A DNA stretch of 43,385 nt from Clostridia bacterium (GCA_017397805.1 JAFQHW010000035.1:1-43385), one strand, 5' to 3'. Numbered from the stretch's first letter, positions 1 to 8,621 are shown. Notes: generated from the letters alone by a model not told the origin. Numbers and translations are program-made.

Positions 1-85
1 AAAAGAAGAACAGCCTTTTAAGCTTGACGGCGATAAGCTTATCGTTGGCGAAGGCGATGAGAAGGTTACTTTAACAAGAAAATAA
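1..85 (+). CDS. C-terminal end of a probable lipocalin-like (DUF5640-type) protein, 5' partial
   Basis: Only the last 27 codons are in the window; the first complete codon starts at base 2 and the stop is TAA at 83-85. The readable tail has the pattern LDGDKLIV followed by KVTLTRK. This closely resembles the C-terminal strands of the two lipoproteins at 37569-38639 and 38843-39685 (endings FTLTKQ and VDGDTLTLTGVEFTRA). It is therefore probably the last strand of a small lipocalin-like beta-barrel module. The N-terminus, and so any signal peptide or lipobox, is outside the window. A bidirectional hairpin terminator follows at 108-141. Confidence 0.55.
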   Translation, partial: KEEQPFKLDGDKLIVGEGDEKVTLTRK

Positions 86-107
86 GTTAAATTTCCTCAA
101 TATCAAC

Positions 108-141
108 AAAAATTCGCGGTTTAAAAAACCGCGAATTTTTT
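108..141. terminator. Bidirectional intrinsic terminator between the partial lipoprotein and pncC
   Basis: A near-perfect stem (AAAAATTCGCGGTT / AACCGCGAATTTTT) with an AAAA loop has a T-run on one side and an A-run on the other. It can terminate both the plus-strand gene ending at 85 and the minus-strand nifS-thiI-pncC unit ending at 160. Confidence 0.85.
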
Positions 142-159
142 GTGTCTTTTGTACCGTTT

Positions 160-633
160 TTATATCATCATAATGGCTAAATTCAAAGCGGCGAGGACGG
201 TTTTGTATCTTACCGTTTCGCGGCTTCCGCTGAAATTATAGCGGCGCACCCATACCTCGTTGCCCTTGGAAACGGCAATATACACCGTGCCCACGGGTTT
301 TTTCGGCGTGCCGCCGCCGGGCCCCGCAATGCCCGTAACGGCTACGGCTATATCCGCACCGAAAAGCTTTATAGCGCCCTTTGCCATATGCGCGGCGGTT
401 TGGGAGGAAACGGCGCCCACGCCGTCCAACACCTTTTGGGGAACACCCAATTTTTCCGCCTTCACTTCGTTGGCATAGGAGCATATACTGCCGTCGAACA
501 CCGCCGAAGCACCGCTTACCGCGGTAATGGCGCCGCTTATAAGACCGCCTGTACAAGACTCGGCAGTAGCTATCTTCAACCCTTTTTTATTCAGCGCATC
601 TACCAAAAACTTTGCTTCTTCGGTACAGTACAT
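160..633 (-). CDS. pncC: Nicotinamide-nucleotide amidohydrolase (CinA C-terminal domain type)
   Basis: The 157-residue protein corresponds to the stand-alone CinA C-terminal domain, which deamidates nicotinamide mononucleotide in pyridine-nucleotide salvage. The family signatures IATAESCTGG near the N-terminus and TGIAGPGGGTPKKPVGTVY in the second half are intact. There is no N-terminal MoCF-like COG1058 domain, so this is the short PncC form and not full CinA. The ATG at 631-633 was chosen because homology begins right there; a longer in-frame extension upstream only reads through the end of thiI. It starts 4 bases after the thiI stop and is the last gene of nifS-thiI-pncC, so it is probably translationally coupled. 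Confidence 0.93.
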   Translation of the reverse strand: MYCTEEAKFLVDALNKKGLKIATAESCTGGLISGAITAVSGASAVFDGSICSYANEVKAEKLGVPQKVLDGVGAVSSQTAAHMAKGAIKLFGADIAVAVTGIAGPGGGTPKKPVGTVYIAVSKGNEVWVRRYNFSGSRETVRYKTVLAALNLAIMMI

Positions 634-637
634 AAAA

Positions 638-1813
638 TTACCCCAATATCTTTTTGTGTCTGTGGGTTTCCATGGCGCGGTCCACAAGTCCGTTAATATC
701 CAGCTTTGCCTCTTCCTCCAATATCTGCTCCAAGGTAGGGCGGGTGTTGGGATGACGGGGCACGAACACCGTGCAGCAATCCTCGTAAGGGAGTATGGAT
801 ATTTCAAAACTGCCTATTTTTCTGGAAATCTGCACGATCTCGTCCTTATCCATGGCGATACAAGGACGGAACACGGGCAGTTCGGGCACTGCATTGGTAA
901 CGGTCAGTGCGTGTAGCGTCTGGCTGGCAACCTGTCCCAAGCTTTCCCCGGTTATAAGGGCAGAAGCGTTTACGTTCTTCGCCTGACGTTCAGCCAAGCG
1001 CATCATAAACCGTCTGAGCAGTACGGTGAAAAGTCTTTCGTCACAGTCCCGCATAAGCACTTCCTGTATCTCGGTAAGGCTTATGGTATGCAAATAAAAC
1101 TTGCCGCAGTAGCCCGCCAACACCTCCGCCAAAGCGTTTACCTTGTCTTCAGCCGCTTGCCCCGTGTAGGGCGGACTGTCAAAATACAAGCCGTCAAGGC
1201 TAAGGCCGCGCTTCGCCATAAGATAACCGGCTACGGGACTGTCGATACCGCCCGAAAGCAACAAAAGACCGTGCCCTGCAGAGCCGTTGGGCATACCGCC
1301 CGCGCCCTTCTCGCCGCCACCGTGTACGGCGGCGTATTTATCTCTAACTTCTAATCTTATGGTAACGTCGGGGTTCACCACGTCTACCTTCAGGTGGGGC
1401 ATAAGCTGTAACACGGTACCGCCTATTTCACCCGATAAGGCGGGAGAGGACAGAGGAAAGCTCTTGTCGCTTCTTTTGCCCTCGCATTTAAAGGTCTTTG
1501 CGTCGCCTATAAGCTCCTCCAAATGCTCTTTTACCGTTTCTCTTATGGATTCCACCGTCTTTTCACAGCGATAGGCGCGGCAAACGGAAGCCACGCCGAA
1601 CACCTTCTTCATCTTCTCGGCGGCTTCAACCATATCCGCGTATTCGTCACCCACTATGCAAAGGGTGGACTGGGCATATTCCAGACTGAAGGTGCCCTCT
1701 ACGTCCTTTAGCAGTTGCTTTACACGGCGCACTATCATATTGTCAAAATAGCCGCGGTTAAGTCCTTTCATAACCACTTCGCCGTATTTCAGCAGTAAAA
1801 CTTCGTTATTCAT
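638..1813 (-). CDS. thiI: tRNA uracil 4-sulfurtransferase ThiI
   Basis: The 391-residue enzyme adenylates U8 of tRNA and replaces the oxygen with sulfur; in many bacteria it also supports thiamine thiazole synthesis. The N-terminal ferredoxin-like/THUMP region (about residues 1-165) is followed by the PP-loop ATP-pyrophosphatase motif LLLSGGIDSPVAGY (about 183-196), then ITGESLGQVASQT and PYEDCCTVFVPRHP. The length matches the Bacillus-type protein without a C-terminal rhodanese domain; such enzymes depend on a dedicated cysteine desulfurase, and one is encoded 3 bases upstream. The ATG at 1811-1813 is preceded by an AAGGAT-type ribosome binding site. Confidence 0.97.
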   Translation of the reverse strand: MNNEVLLLKYGEVVMKGLNRGYFDNMIVRRVKQLLKDVEGTFSLEYAQSTLCIVGDEYADMVEAAEKMKKVFGVASVCRAYRCEKTVESIRETVKEHLEELIGDAKTFKCEGKRSDKSFPLSSPALSGEIGGTVLQLMPHLKVDVVNPDVTIRLEVRDKYAAVHGGGEKGAGGMPNGSAGHGLLLLSGGIDSPVAGYLMAKRGLSLDGLYFDSPPYTGQAAEDKVNALAEVLAGYCGKFYLHTISLTEIQEVLMRDCDERLFTVLLRRFMMRLAERQAKNVNASALITGESLGQVASQTLHALTVTNAVPELPVFRPCIAMDKDEIVQISRKIGSFEISILPYEDCCTVFVPRHPNTRPTLEQILEEEAKLDINGLVDRAMETHRHKKILG

Positions 1814-1816
1814 AAT

Positions 1817-2941
1817 CTATATCCTTCCGTAGCGTGCCCTTGCCCGCACAAGCGCGTCTATCAGGGCATCCGCTTCTTCCACAGTGTTCATGGGGGAAAT
1901 ACCTATCCGCAAGGCGCTTTCCCTTGCGCTTTTGTCTAATCCGTAGGCGGCAAGCACCGAATTTTCCGCTTGCCCTGAGGAGCAAGCAGAGGAGGCGGAT
2001 ATATATATCCCCTCTGCGGACAGACAGTTAAGGGCGGTTTCGCTTTTTATGCCTCTAAGGCTTATGCTCAGTATGCCGCTCAGATGCTTTTCGGGCAGGT
2101 TTAAGTCCACGTCAGGCAGCGCCCTGAGCCGATTTTCTATATGTTCGCGCAGTGCCTTCACCTTTTCCGTCTGCGCTTTTCCGTATTCTTCTGCGGCGGC
2201 GGCAAAAGCCATGGCTCCCGCCAAATTCTCAGTACCGCTTCGTATGCCTTTTTCCTGACCGCCACCCAAAATGAAGGCGGGCGGATGCAGATTGGATCTG
2301 AGCATAAGGGCGCCAATGCCCCTTACACCGTGTATCTTATGGGCGGAAAAAGCGGCGGTATCGGCGTTCCTCAGCAACTGCTTATACCCCTCAGCCTTCA
2401 TAAACCCCTGAACGGCATCGCAATGGAAAAGTGCGCGGCTACCGCTTTTGGTTATGGCATCCCTTACGGCTTTTATATCGTATACGGCACCGGTCTCGTT
2501 ATTTGCAAGCATTACGCAAATAAGGGCGGTGGGGGTTTTCAAAGCCTCTTTTATAAAATCCATATCAAGCTTGCCGCCCGGGGTGGGTACGTAAACGAGC
2601 TCCGCGCCGTCTTTTTCAAGTCTGCGGCAAGGCTCTTTAACGGAGGGATGCTCGCTGTCCGTAAGCAAAACCCGCTTGCCGTAACGCTTCCTCAGCTCCC
2701 ACAAGCCGTAAACGGCGCTGTTGTTAGCCTCAGTTCCCGAAGCGGTAAAATACAGCTCCTCGCTTTTGCAGCCCACTTGCAAGGCAAGGGATTTACGCGC
2801 CGCTTCCAGCGCACGTCTTGCCTCCGCCCCTGCAGAATGAGGGGAAGAAGGGTTCCCGTAAAGCAAAAGTCCCTTATTAAAAGCCGCAACAGCACCCTCA
2901 GAGGGGATAGTGGTGGCGGCGTTATCAAAATAAACAGCCAT
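1817..2941 (-). CDS. Cysteine desulfurase, NifS/IscS family, probably the partner of ThiI (NifZ-like)
   Basis: The 374-residue fold-type I PLP enzyme would convert cysteine to alanine and pass persulfide sulfur to ThiI. Visible motifs are YFDNAATT at the N-terminus, HCDAVQ, the PLP-lysine segment SAHKIHGVRGIGAL and the mobile catalytic-cysteine loop SSACSSG near residue 320. The direct junction with thiI (3 bases) matches the nifZ-thiI pairing known from Bacillus, which argues for tRNA thiolation over general Fe-S assembly; no iscU or sufU is nearby. It is the first gene of its unit, has a GAGGTG ribosome binding site, and lies 3' of a strong promoter at 2959-2987. Confidence 0.95.
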   Translation of the reverse strand: MAVYFDNAATTIPSEGAVAAFNKGLLLYGNPSSPHSAGAEARRALEAARKSLALQVGCKSEELYFTASGTEANNSAVYGLWELRKRYGKRVLLTDSEHPSVKEPCRRLEKDGAELVYVPTPGGKLDMDFIKEALKTPTALICVMLANNETGAVYDIKAVRDAITKSGSRALFHCDAVQGFMKAEGYKQLLRNADTAAFSAHKIHGVRGIGALMLRSNLHPPAFILGGGQEKGIRSGTENLAGAMAFAAAAEEYGKAQTEKVKALREHIENRLRALPDVDLNLPEKHLSGILSISLRGIKSETALNCLSAEGIYISASSACSSGQAENSVLAAYGLDKSARESALRIGISPMNTVEEADALIDALVRARARYGRI

Positions 2942-2958
2942 AGTAACACCTCTGCTAT

Positions 2959-2987
2959 ATTATAAAGCCATATTGCAAAAAAGTCAA
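2959..2987 (-). promoter_or_regulatory. Sigma-A promoter for nifS-thiI-pncC
   Basis: On the minus strand TTGACT (2982-2987) and TATAAT (2959-2964) are separated by exactly 17 bases. The start codon of the cysteine desulfurase is 18 bases past the -10 box, so the leader is very short. It is back-to-back with the rny promoter at 3018-3046. Confidence 0.8.
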
Positions 2988-3017
2988 ATATTATGCATAA
3001 AAAACTTTAAAAAGGTC

Positions 3018-3046
3018 TTTACTTTTTCGAAGTGAAGTTGTATAAT
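3018..3046 (+). promoter_or_regulatory. Sigma-A promoter for rny-ymdB-yajC
   Basis: TTTACT (3018-3023), a 17-base spacer and a consensus TATAAT (3041-3046) lie about 50 bases before the rny start codon. The -35 box differs from consensus at two positions. The two divergent -35 boxes in this region are only 30 bases apart. Confidence 0.7.
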
Positions 3047-3096
3047 AGATTGAATAGCTGTAAAAGGCGATAAATATATAAAGGAGGATTGTGAGA

Positions 3097-4641
3097 ATGG
3101 TGAACCTTATTTGGGTAGTAGTAGCCGCAGTTGCCGCCCTTGCGGTGGGCATACTCGTTGGCTTTTTCATAAGAAAAATTATTGCCGAAAAGACCATTCA
3201 ATCCGCAGAGATTGAGTCCAAGCGTATTGTGGAAGAAGCTAAAAAGGGCGCAGAAACCGTTAAAAAAGAAGCCGCACTTGAAGCTAAAGAAGAAGCCCAC
3301 AAAATCAAGAACGAAGCAGAGCGCGAAGCTAAAGAGCGCAGAAAGGAAATCACCCGTACAGAGAACAGACTTGCTCAAAAAGAAGAAAATTTGGACAAGC
3401 GTGCTTTGAATTTGGACAAGAAAGAGGAACAGCTTAACGCAAAGATCAAGGAAAATACGGCACTTACCTCTGAAATTGAAAAAATCAAAGAAGAACAGGC
3501 TGAACTGCTTCAGAAAATTTCCGGCATGACTATGGAAGACGCGCGCCAGACCTTGCTTGACAGAGCAGAGATTGAGGCAAGACACGAGATGGCTATGCGC
3601 CTTTCCGACATTGAGCAGGAATACAAGGAGAAGGCAGACGACATGGCAAGAGACATCGTTACCCTTGCTATCCAGCGTTGTGCTTCCGACAGTGTTTCCG
3701 AAGCTACGGTTTCCGTAGTTGACTTGCCCAACGATGAAATGAAGGGCAGAATTATAGGTAGAGAGGGTAGAAATATCCGCGCTATCGAGCAGATGACCGG
3801 GGTTGACCTTATTATCGACGATACCCCCGAAGCTATTACCGTTTCCACCTTCGACCCCATCCGCCGCGAGGTGGCAAGGCTTGCCCTTGAAAAGCTTATC
3901 TCCGACGGTAGAATCCATCCTTCCCGCATTGAGGAGATGGTTGAAAAGAGCCGTAAAGAGGTTGACGCGGTTGTTAAACGCGAAGGCGAACAGGCAACCT
4001 TTGAGACGGGTATCCACGGCATTAATCCCGAGCTTGTTAAGATACTTGGCAGACTTAAATACAGGACCAGCTACGGTCAGAACGCTTTGAAGCATTCTAT
4101 AGAAGTGGCACATATTTCGGGCATGATAGCCAGCGAGCTGGGTATCGATGCTACTCTTGCTAAGCGTGCGGGTTTGTTGCACGATATAGGTAAGGCTATG
4201 AACCACGAGGTTGACGGCTCTCACGTTCAGATAGGCGTTGACCTGGCTAAGAAATATAAGGAAAGCAAAGAGGTTATCCACGCTATCGAAGCGCACCACG
4301 GCGACGTGGAACCCAAGACCTTTATTGCGGTTATCGTTCAGGCGGCTGACGCTATCTCCGCCGCACGTCCCGGCGCAAGACGCGAAAACCTTGAAAACTA
4401 TATCAAGAGATTGCAAAGACTTGAGGAGATCGCTTGCTCCTTCAACGGTGTCGAAAAGTCCTTTGCTATCCAAGCAGGCAGAGAGATCCGTATCATGGTT
4501 AAACCCGACGAGGTTAGCGACGACGATATGGTATTTATCGCCCGCGATATTGCACAGAAGATCGAAAGCGAGCTTGAGTATCCCGGTCAGATCAAGATCA
4601 ACATGGTTCGTGAAACACGCGTTCACGATTACGCTAAATAA
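3097..4641 (+). CDS. rny: Ribonuclease Y
   Basis: The 514-residue membrane-anchored endoribonuclease starts mRNA decay in Firmicutes. An N-terminal transmembrane helix (about residues 3-25) leads into a long Lys/Glu-rich coiled coil (about 30-195). A KH domain with [15 protein letters not shown] and an HD domain follow, with the metal-site signatures HSIEVAHIS and [10 protein letters not shown] and a later EAHHGD. GTG at 3091 is possible, but the AAGGAGG at 3081-3087 is only 3 bases from it; ATG 3097 has a 9-base spacing and is preferred. It is first of the rny-ymdB-yajC cluster, with ymdB 11 bases downstream. Confidence 0.97.
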   Translation: MVNLIWVVVAAVAALAVGILVGFFIRKIIAEKTIQSAEIESKRIVEEAKKGAETVKKEAALEAKEEAHKIKNEAEREAKERRKEITRTENRLAQKEENLDKRALNLDKKEEQLNAKIKENTALTSEIEKIKEEQAELLQKISGMTMEDARQTLLDRAEIEARHEMAMRLSDIEQEYKEKADDMARDIVTLAIQRCASDSVSEATVSVVDLPNDEMKGRIIGREGRNIRAIEQMTGVDLIIDDTPEAITVSTFDPIRREVARLALEKLISDGRIHPSRIEEMVEKSRKEVDAVVKREGEQATFETGIHGINPELVKILGRLKYRTSYGQNALKHSIEVAHISGMIASELGIDATLAKRAGLLHDIGKAMNHEVDGSHVQIGVDLAKKYKESKEVIHAIEAHHGDVEPKTFIAVIVQAADAISAARPGARRENLENYIKRLQRLEEIACSFNGVEKSFAIQAGREIRIMVKPDEVSDDDMVFIARDIAQKIESELEYPGQIKINMVRETRVHDYAK

Positions 4642-4652
4642 GGCGGCAATCT

Positions 4653-5438
4653 ATGAAGATACTTGCTTTGGGAGACGTGGTAGGCCCCGTGGGACTTGCC
4701 GCGGTAACAAAGTGGCTTAGACCTTTAAAGCGTGAGCTGGGTGCCGATTTGGTTATAGTTAACGCCGAGAACGCTTATATAAGCAACGGTCTTGACGTAA
4801 GAAGCGCTATGTCGCTTTTAGAGGCGGGAGCCGACGTGCTTACCGGCGGCAACCACAGCCTTAGGATACATGATTCCTTTGATATGTATGAGGAGAACGA
4901 CTTCGTTCTCAGACCTCATAATTTCCCCAAAAGCGCACCCGGCAAGGGATATACTGTTTTGCAGATGGCAAGCGGTGTGCGCGTTCTCGTAATGTCCTTG
5001 GTAGGGCAGGTGTTTATGGACGGCGCCGATTCTCCGTTCTGCTGTGCAGAGGGGTTGCTTAGCTCATTAAGCGGTCAGTACGACGTGGCAGTGGCGGATT
5101 TCCATGCGGAAGCCACCAGCGAGAAGTATGCGTTCTTCCATAATTTTGACGGCAGAATAAGCGTTATGTTCGGTACGCACACCCACGTGCAGACCGCAGA
5201 CGAGGGTTTGTTGCCCAAGGGCAGCGGTTATATCAGCGATTTGGGTATGTGCGGTGCCACTACGGGCGTGTTGGGTGTTAAGGCGGAAACGGTCATCCCC
5301 CAATATACCATGAGGGTGCACCACCGTTTTGAAAAAGCAGACGGAGCCTACGCTCTGTGCGGCGCGCTTTTCACCGTTGATGAAAAAAGCGGCATCGTAA
5401 AGGACGTGCTCCGCGTCCGCAAGGATTTTGACGATTAA
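4653..5438 (+). CDS. ymdB: YmdB-type calcineurin-like phosphoesterase (TIGR00282 family)
   Basis: The 261-residue protein belongs to the YmdB family, known as a 2',3'-cyclic nucleotide phosphodiesterase that influences biofilm and motility decisions in Bacillus. Metal-site motifs are in order: LALGDVVG at the N-terminus, NAEN, GGNHS, DFHAEATSEK and GTHTHVQTAD. The usual GNHTWD is GGNHSLR here, but the metal-binding N and H are kept. The rny-ymdB adjacency is conserved in Firmicutes and supports a shared role in RNA metabolism. It begins 11 bases after rny and 21 bases before yajC. Confidence 0.93.
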   Translation: MKILALGDVVGPVGLAAVTKWLRPLKRELGADLVIVNAENAYISNGLDVRSAMSLLEAGADVLTGGNHSLRIHDSFDMYEENDFVLRPHNFPKSAPGKGYTVLQMASGVRVLVMSLVGQVFMDGADSPFCCAEGLLSSLSGQYDVAVADFHAEATSEKYAFFHNFDGRISVMFGTHTHVQTADEGLLPKGSGYISDLGMCGATTGVLGVKAETVIPQYTMRVHHRFEKADGAYALCGALFTVDEKSGIVKDVLRVRKDFDD

Positions 5439-5459
5439 ATTTTACGCGAGGTATTTGAT

Positions 5460-5771
5460 ATGGGTAACTACGGCGGTATTATTACCATAGTCGTTTTCGT
5501 GGTAGTGGGTTATTTCTTCCTTATCCGTCCCGAAAACAAGAGGAAGAAGGAAGCTACTGCAATGCGTGATTCCCTCAAGGTAGGGGATACGGTTATAACC
5601 ATCGGCGGCATTACCGGCGAGGTTGAAAGCATAAGAAAAGAAACCATTACCATTTTCACGGGTGACGGCTCTATCGACCTTCAAAAATGGGCGATTCGCT
5701 CCGTTGAGCCTGAAGTGAAGGGCACGGTTGACGGCTTTACCTACAGCGAAGACGAATTAGACGAGGAATAA
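5460..5771 (+). CDS. yajC: Preprotein translocase accessory subunit YajC
   Basis: The 103-residue protein has one N-terminal transmembrane helix (about residues 6-22) ending in the characteristic FFLIRPENKRKKE. A small soluble domain follows with LKVGDTVITIGGITGEV, the YajC signature, and then an acidic tail. YajC associates with SecDF-YidC at the Sec translocon. No secDF is next to it; it is the last gene after rny and ymdB and is followed by a hairpin at 5778-5816. Confidence 0.95.
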   Translation: MGNYGGIITIVVFVVVGYFFLIRPENKRKKEATAMRDSLKVGDTVITIGGITGEVESIRKETITIFTGDGSIDLQKWAIRSVEPEVKGTVDGFTYSEDELDEE

Positions 5772-5777
5772 TTGATT

Positions 5778-5816
5778 CACCCCACGAGGTCTGTACGGCT
5801 TCGTGGGGTGATAATT
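5778..5816 (+). terminator. Intrinsic terminator after yajC, related to a dispersed hairpin family
   Basis: The stem CACCCCACGAGG / CTTCGTGGGGTG has a 9-base loop and is followed by ATAATTTTC. The stem sequence resembles the dispersed hairpins at 12370-12410 and 38713-38795, but the GGACCCCGA flank of those copies is missing here. Confidence 0.7.
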
Positions 5817-5841
5817 TTCTCAACCGTATTTATATTAAGCC

Positions 5842-5870
5842 TTGACAAAGGCGCGCAGTTGTTATAAAAT
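5842..5870 (+). promoter_or_regulatory. Sigma-A promoter for thrS
   Basis: TTGACA (5842-5847) is 17 bases from TAAAAT (5865-5870, one mismatch to consensus). The start codon is about 53 bases past the -10 box, so the leader is far too short for a T-box riboswitch. Confidence 0.75.
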
Positions 5871-5923
5871 ATAAGGTAGCATTTATCAGTATAAATTATG
5901 GTTTTTCGGAAGGAGAAAAGCTT

Positions 5924-7687
5924 ATGAAGATAATATACAAGGACGGCACCGTTACTGAATGCCCCGAGGAGTTAGAGCTGGAGGTCATCCGTCACTCCGC
6001 GGCACATATTATGGCGCAGGCTATCAAGCGTTTGTGGCCCCATGCTGATTTCGGCTACGGTCCCGCTACGGAAAAGGGCTTTTTCTATGACGTAGATCTC
6101 GGTGAGACCAAGCTTACCGACGAGGATCTGGTTGCTATCGAAAACGAGATGAAGAAGATAGTTAAAGAAAATCTGCCCATTAAGCCTTTCATTTTGAACA
6201 GAGAAGATGCCGTAAAGCTTATGCAGGAGCGCGGCGCTAAATATAAGGAAGAGCATATAGGCGACCTTGAGCCTGATGCTGAGATAAGCTTCTTCCGGCA
6301 GGGCGATTACATCGATATGTGTACCGGCCCTCACCTTTGCTATACCAAGGCGCTTAAGGCGTTTAAGGTTACCCAGCAAAGCGGCGCGTATTGGAAGAAC
6401 GATAAGGATAACAAGATGCTTACCCGTATTAACGGTATAGCTTTCCGCACTCAGCAGGAGCTTGACGAGTATCTCAAGCTTGTAGAAGAAGCAGAACGCC
6501 GCGACCACCGTAAGATAGGTAAGGAAATGGGTCTGTTTATGTTCTGCGAGGAAGGCCCCGGCTTCCCCTTCTTCCTTCCCAAGGGTATGGATTTAAGAAA
6601 CGCGCTTATCGATTATTGGAGAGAGATACACGTTCGCAACGGCTACGTGGAAATTTCCACCCCCATAATTTTAAGCCGTCACCTTTGGGAAACCAGCGGG
6701 CACTGGGACCATTATAAGGACAATATGTACGGCACTGTGATAGACGAGGAGGATTTCTGCGTTAAGCCCATGAACTGCCCCGGCGGCGTTATGGTTTACC
6801 GTCACCGTCCTCACAGCTATCGCGAGCTTCCCATCCGTATGGGCGAGCTTGGTTTGGTACACCGTCACGAGCTTAAGGGTGCGCTTCACGGCTTGTTCCG
6901 CGTGCGTTGCTTCACTCAGGACGATGCTCATATCTTTATGCGCCGTGACCAGATAACCGACGAGATTATTGGCGTTGTTAACCTTATCAACGAGGTTTAT
7001 ACAAAATTTGGTTTTGAATATTTCGTAGAGCTTTCCACCCGTCCCGAAAGCAGTATGGGTAGTGACGAGGATTGGGAAGACGCAACCAACGGTCTTAAGG
7101 CGGCACTGGATCAGCTTGGCCTGCCCTACACCGTAAACGAGGGCGACGGTGCCTTCTACGGTCCTAAGATCGACTTCCACCTCCGTGACAGTATCGGCAG
7201 AACCTGGCAGTGCGGTACCATTCAGCTTGACTTCCAGCTTCCTCATAATTTTGAGCTTGAGTACGTTGACGAAGACGGCGGCCGCAAGCAGCCTATTATG
7301 ATACACAGAGTTTGCTACGGTTCTATCGAGCGTTTTATCGGCATACTTACCGAGCATTTTGCAGGCAAGTTCCCCGTATGGCTTGCACCCTTGCAGGCTA
7401 AGGTTATGACCTTGCCCGGCACCGACCATGCCTTTGCAAAAGAGGTTTACGAAAAGCTTAAAGCGGCTAAGGTGCGCGTAGAGATAGACGAGCGCAACGA
7501 GAAGATAGGCTATAAGATAAGAGAAGCCCGTCAGGTTGACCGCGTTCCTTATATGGTTATTATCGGACATAAGGAAATCGAGGAGGGCGTTATTTCCGTT
7601 CGTGACAGAGATACCGACCAAACCGAAACCATGAGCCTTGACGCATTCCTTGAAAAACTCAGCTCTGAAATAAAGGATAGAAAATAA
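5924..7687 (+). CDS. thrS: Threonine--tRNA ligase lacking the N-terminal TGS domain
   Basis: The 587-residue class II synthetase charges tRNA-Thr. Only about 20 residues precede the editing domain, which starts with RHSAAHIMAQA and keeps the editing-site pattern HxxxH plus DMCTGPH (CxxxH). The catalytic core has MNCPGG, VHRHELKGALHGLFRVR with CFTQDDAHIF, and a C-terminal anticodon-binding domain from about residue 485. The usual TGS domain of about 60 residues is absent. An upstream in-frame TGA at 5843 and the promoter at 5842-5870 show this is not a misplaced start. AAGGAG (5910-5915) is 8 bases from the ATG. It is monocistronic. Confidence 0.96.
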   Translation: MKIIYKDGTVTECPEELELEVIRHSAAHIMAQAIKRLWPHADFGYGPATEKGFFYDVDLGETKLTDEDLVAIENEMKKIVKENLPIKPFILNREDAVKLMQERGAKYKEEHIGDLEPDAEISFFRQGDYIDMCTGPHLCYTKALKAFKVTQQSGAYWKNDKDNKMLTRINGIAFRTQQELDEYLKLVEEAERRDHRKIGKEMGLFMFCEEGPGFPFFLPKGMDLRNALIDYWREIHVRNGYVEISTPIILSRHLWETSGHWDHYKDNMYGTVIDEEDFCVKPMNCPGGVMVYRHRPHSYRELPIRMGELGLVHRHELKGALHGLFRVRCFTQDDAHIFMRRDQITDEIIGVVNLINEVYTKFGFEYFVELSTRPESSMGSDEDWEDATNGLKAALDQLGLPYTVNEGDGAFYGPKIDFHLRDSIGRTWQCGTIQLDFQLPHNFELEYVDEDGGRKQPIMIHRVCYGSIERFIGILTEHFAGKFPVWLAPLQAKVMTLPGTDHAFAKEVYEKLKAAKVRVEIDERNEKIGYKIREARQVDRVPYMVIIGHKEIEEGVISVRDRDTDQTETMSLDAFLEKLSSEIKDRK

Positions 7688-7693
7688 TACAAC

Positions 7694-7838
7694 AAGGGGC
7701 TGTCTCAAATTGAAATTTTGAGATGAAACCATATATAAAAGCTACAAAAAAATCAAGGGCATTCAAGCGATGTCCTTGATTTTTTGTTAAGCTTGCACAT
7801 AACGTTCGCAATTTGTTAATGCTATGAGACAGCCCCTT
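7694..7838. mobile_element. 145-bp inverted-repeat element (MITE or internally deleted IS), including a terminator
   Basis: The 14-bp arms AAGGGGCTGTCTCA (7694-7707) and TGAGACAGCCCCTT (7825-7838) are perfect inverted repeats and enclose about 117 non-coding bases. Inside are a small hairpin (TCTCAAATTGAAATTTTGAGA, from 7703) and a strong central hairpin (7745-7786). The GGGGCTGTCTCA ends resemble, from memory, termini of IS1182-like elements; this was not checked. No clear target-site duplication flanks it. Confidence 0.5.
7745..7786. terminator. Probable bidirectional terminator between thrS and the convergent lipoprotein gene
   Basis: AAAAAAATCAAGG-GCAT and ATG-TCCTTGATTTTTT form a stem with an A-run before and a T-run after, so it can act on both strands. 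It lies within the inverted-repeat element, which suggests the element itself supplies the terminator. Confidence 0.7.
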
Positions 7839-7849
7839 TTTTACAAATA

Positions 7850-8467
7850 TTATTTGCTGGTTTCTGCTTTATCTGCAGAACCTACACCGTAAGGAATTTC
7901 TTCCTCGGAAAGATAAGCGATAATAACCTTCTGCTTAATGAAGGTATCTATCATATAATAAGAAGCATCGGACAAGCCTTCCTTAACCTCGTAGCCTTCG
8001 CCGCCGAAGTCCTCAGCCGCCGCTTCACGCATAGCGTGGGTAAGCTGGGTTGCATAGCCGTTATCCTTAGCTATGGAATTATAAGCCGCGTAGGTAACGA
8101 GCTCAGCCTTTATAAGCGCTTTCGCATCCTTCTCTGCATCTGCTTGGCTTACGGCACTTTCTTCCGCTTGAACGAACTTGTCCGCATAGCTCTTTACAAG
8201 CTCTTCGGGAAGGTCTTCATTGCTGGTGCAGTTTTTAAGAAATTCGTTAAACGCTTCCTCACCGGTTGCGGTTATTTCGTTCTTAGCGCTCTTGTGGTTG
8301 TAAAGAGAAAAATAGGTGTTTGCCTTGTCTAAATAATCTTGAATGCTTACGGCGTTGCCGGCATCAACCATAGACTCGGTAACCGTGGGGGCGTAGCTGG
8401 TAACACAGCCTGCAAAGCTTGCGCATATAGCCACTACCAATATAATAACGCTTATTTTTTTGAACAT
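7850..8467 (-). CDS. Predicted lipoprotein of unknown function
   Basis: The 205-residue protein has a lipoprotein signal peptide (basic MFKK, hydrophobic stretch, lipobox ASFAGC with Cys21). The mature part is soluble, Ala/Glu/Lys-rich and apparently mostly helical. The later segment, around FIKQKVIIAYLSEE, has the look of chaperone-type helices such as the trigger factor or SurA C-terminus, but no diagnostic motif is visible and no function is assigned. The ATG at 8465-8467 follows GGAGGA. Convergent with thrS and divergent from the dockerin glycosidase; probably monocistronic. Confidence 0.8.
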   Translation of the reverse strand: MFKKISVIILVVAICASFAGCVTSYAPTVTESMVDAGNAVSIQDYLDKANTYFSLYNHKSAKNEITATGEEAFNEFLKNCTSNEDLPEELVKSYADKFVQAEESAVSQADAEKDAKALIKAELVTYAAYNSIAKDNGYATQLTHAMREAAAEDFGGEGYEVKEGLSDASYYMIDTFIKQKVIIAYLSEEEIPYGVGSADKAETSK

Positions 8468-8621
8468 ACAAAATCCTCCATATAATAACTAAAAAGTAGA
8501 ATAGCACACATATGATAACGATAAGTAAACATATAATGTACAAATTGTTAATTAACGCGACAGATTTTGCTCTAATCAAATATTAATGAATTGTCAATTT
8601 TTAAAAAAGCGGCAAATGCCC

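Noticed and set aside
2942..3096. A small RNA gene in the nifS-rny intergenic region
   Set aside because: The region is fully explained by two back-to-back promoters and the rny ribosome binding site; no terminator hairpin is present.
3019..4626. Long antisense open frame (535 codons) opposite rny
   Set aside because: The plus strand encodes an unmistakable RNase Y over the same bases; the antisense frame has no ribosome binding site, no promoter and no recognisable domain, and arises from codon bias.
4653..5438. Inactivated YmdB because GNHTWD reads GGNHSLR
   Set aside because: The metal ligands Asp, Glu/Asn, Asn-His and the later histidines are all present; only non-ligand residues after GNH differ.
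5772..5923. T-box riboswitch upstream of thrS
   Set aside because: The promoter at 5842-5870 leaves a leader of only about 50 bases, with no specifier stem, T-box sequence or antiterminator. The hairpin at 5778-5816 belongs to yajC.
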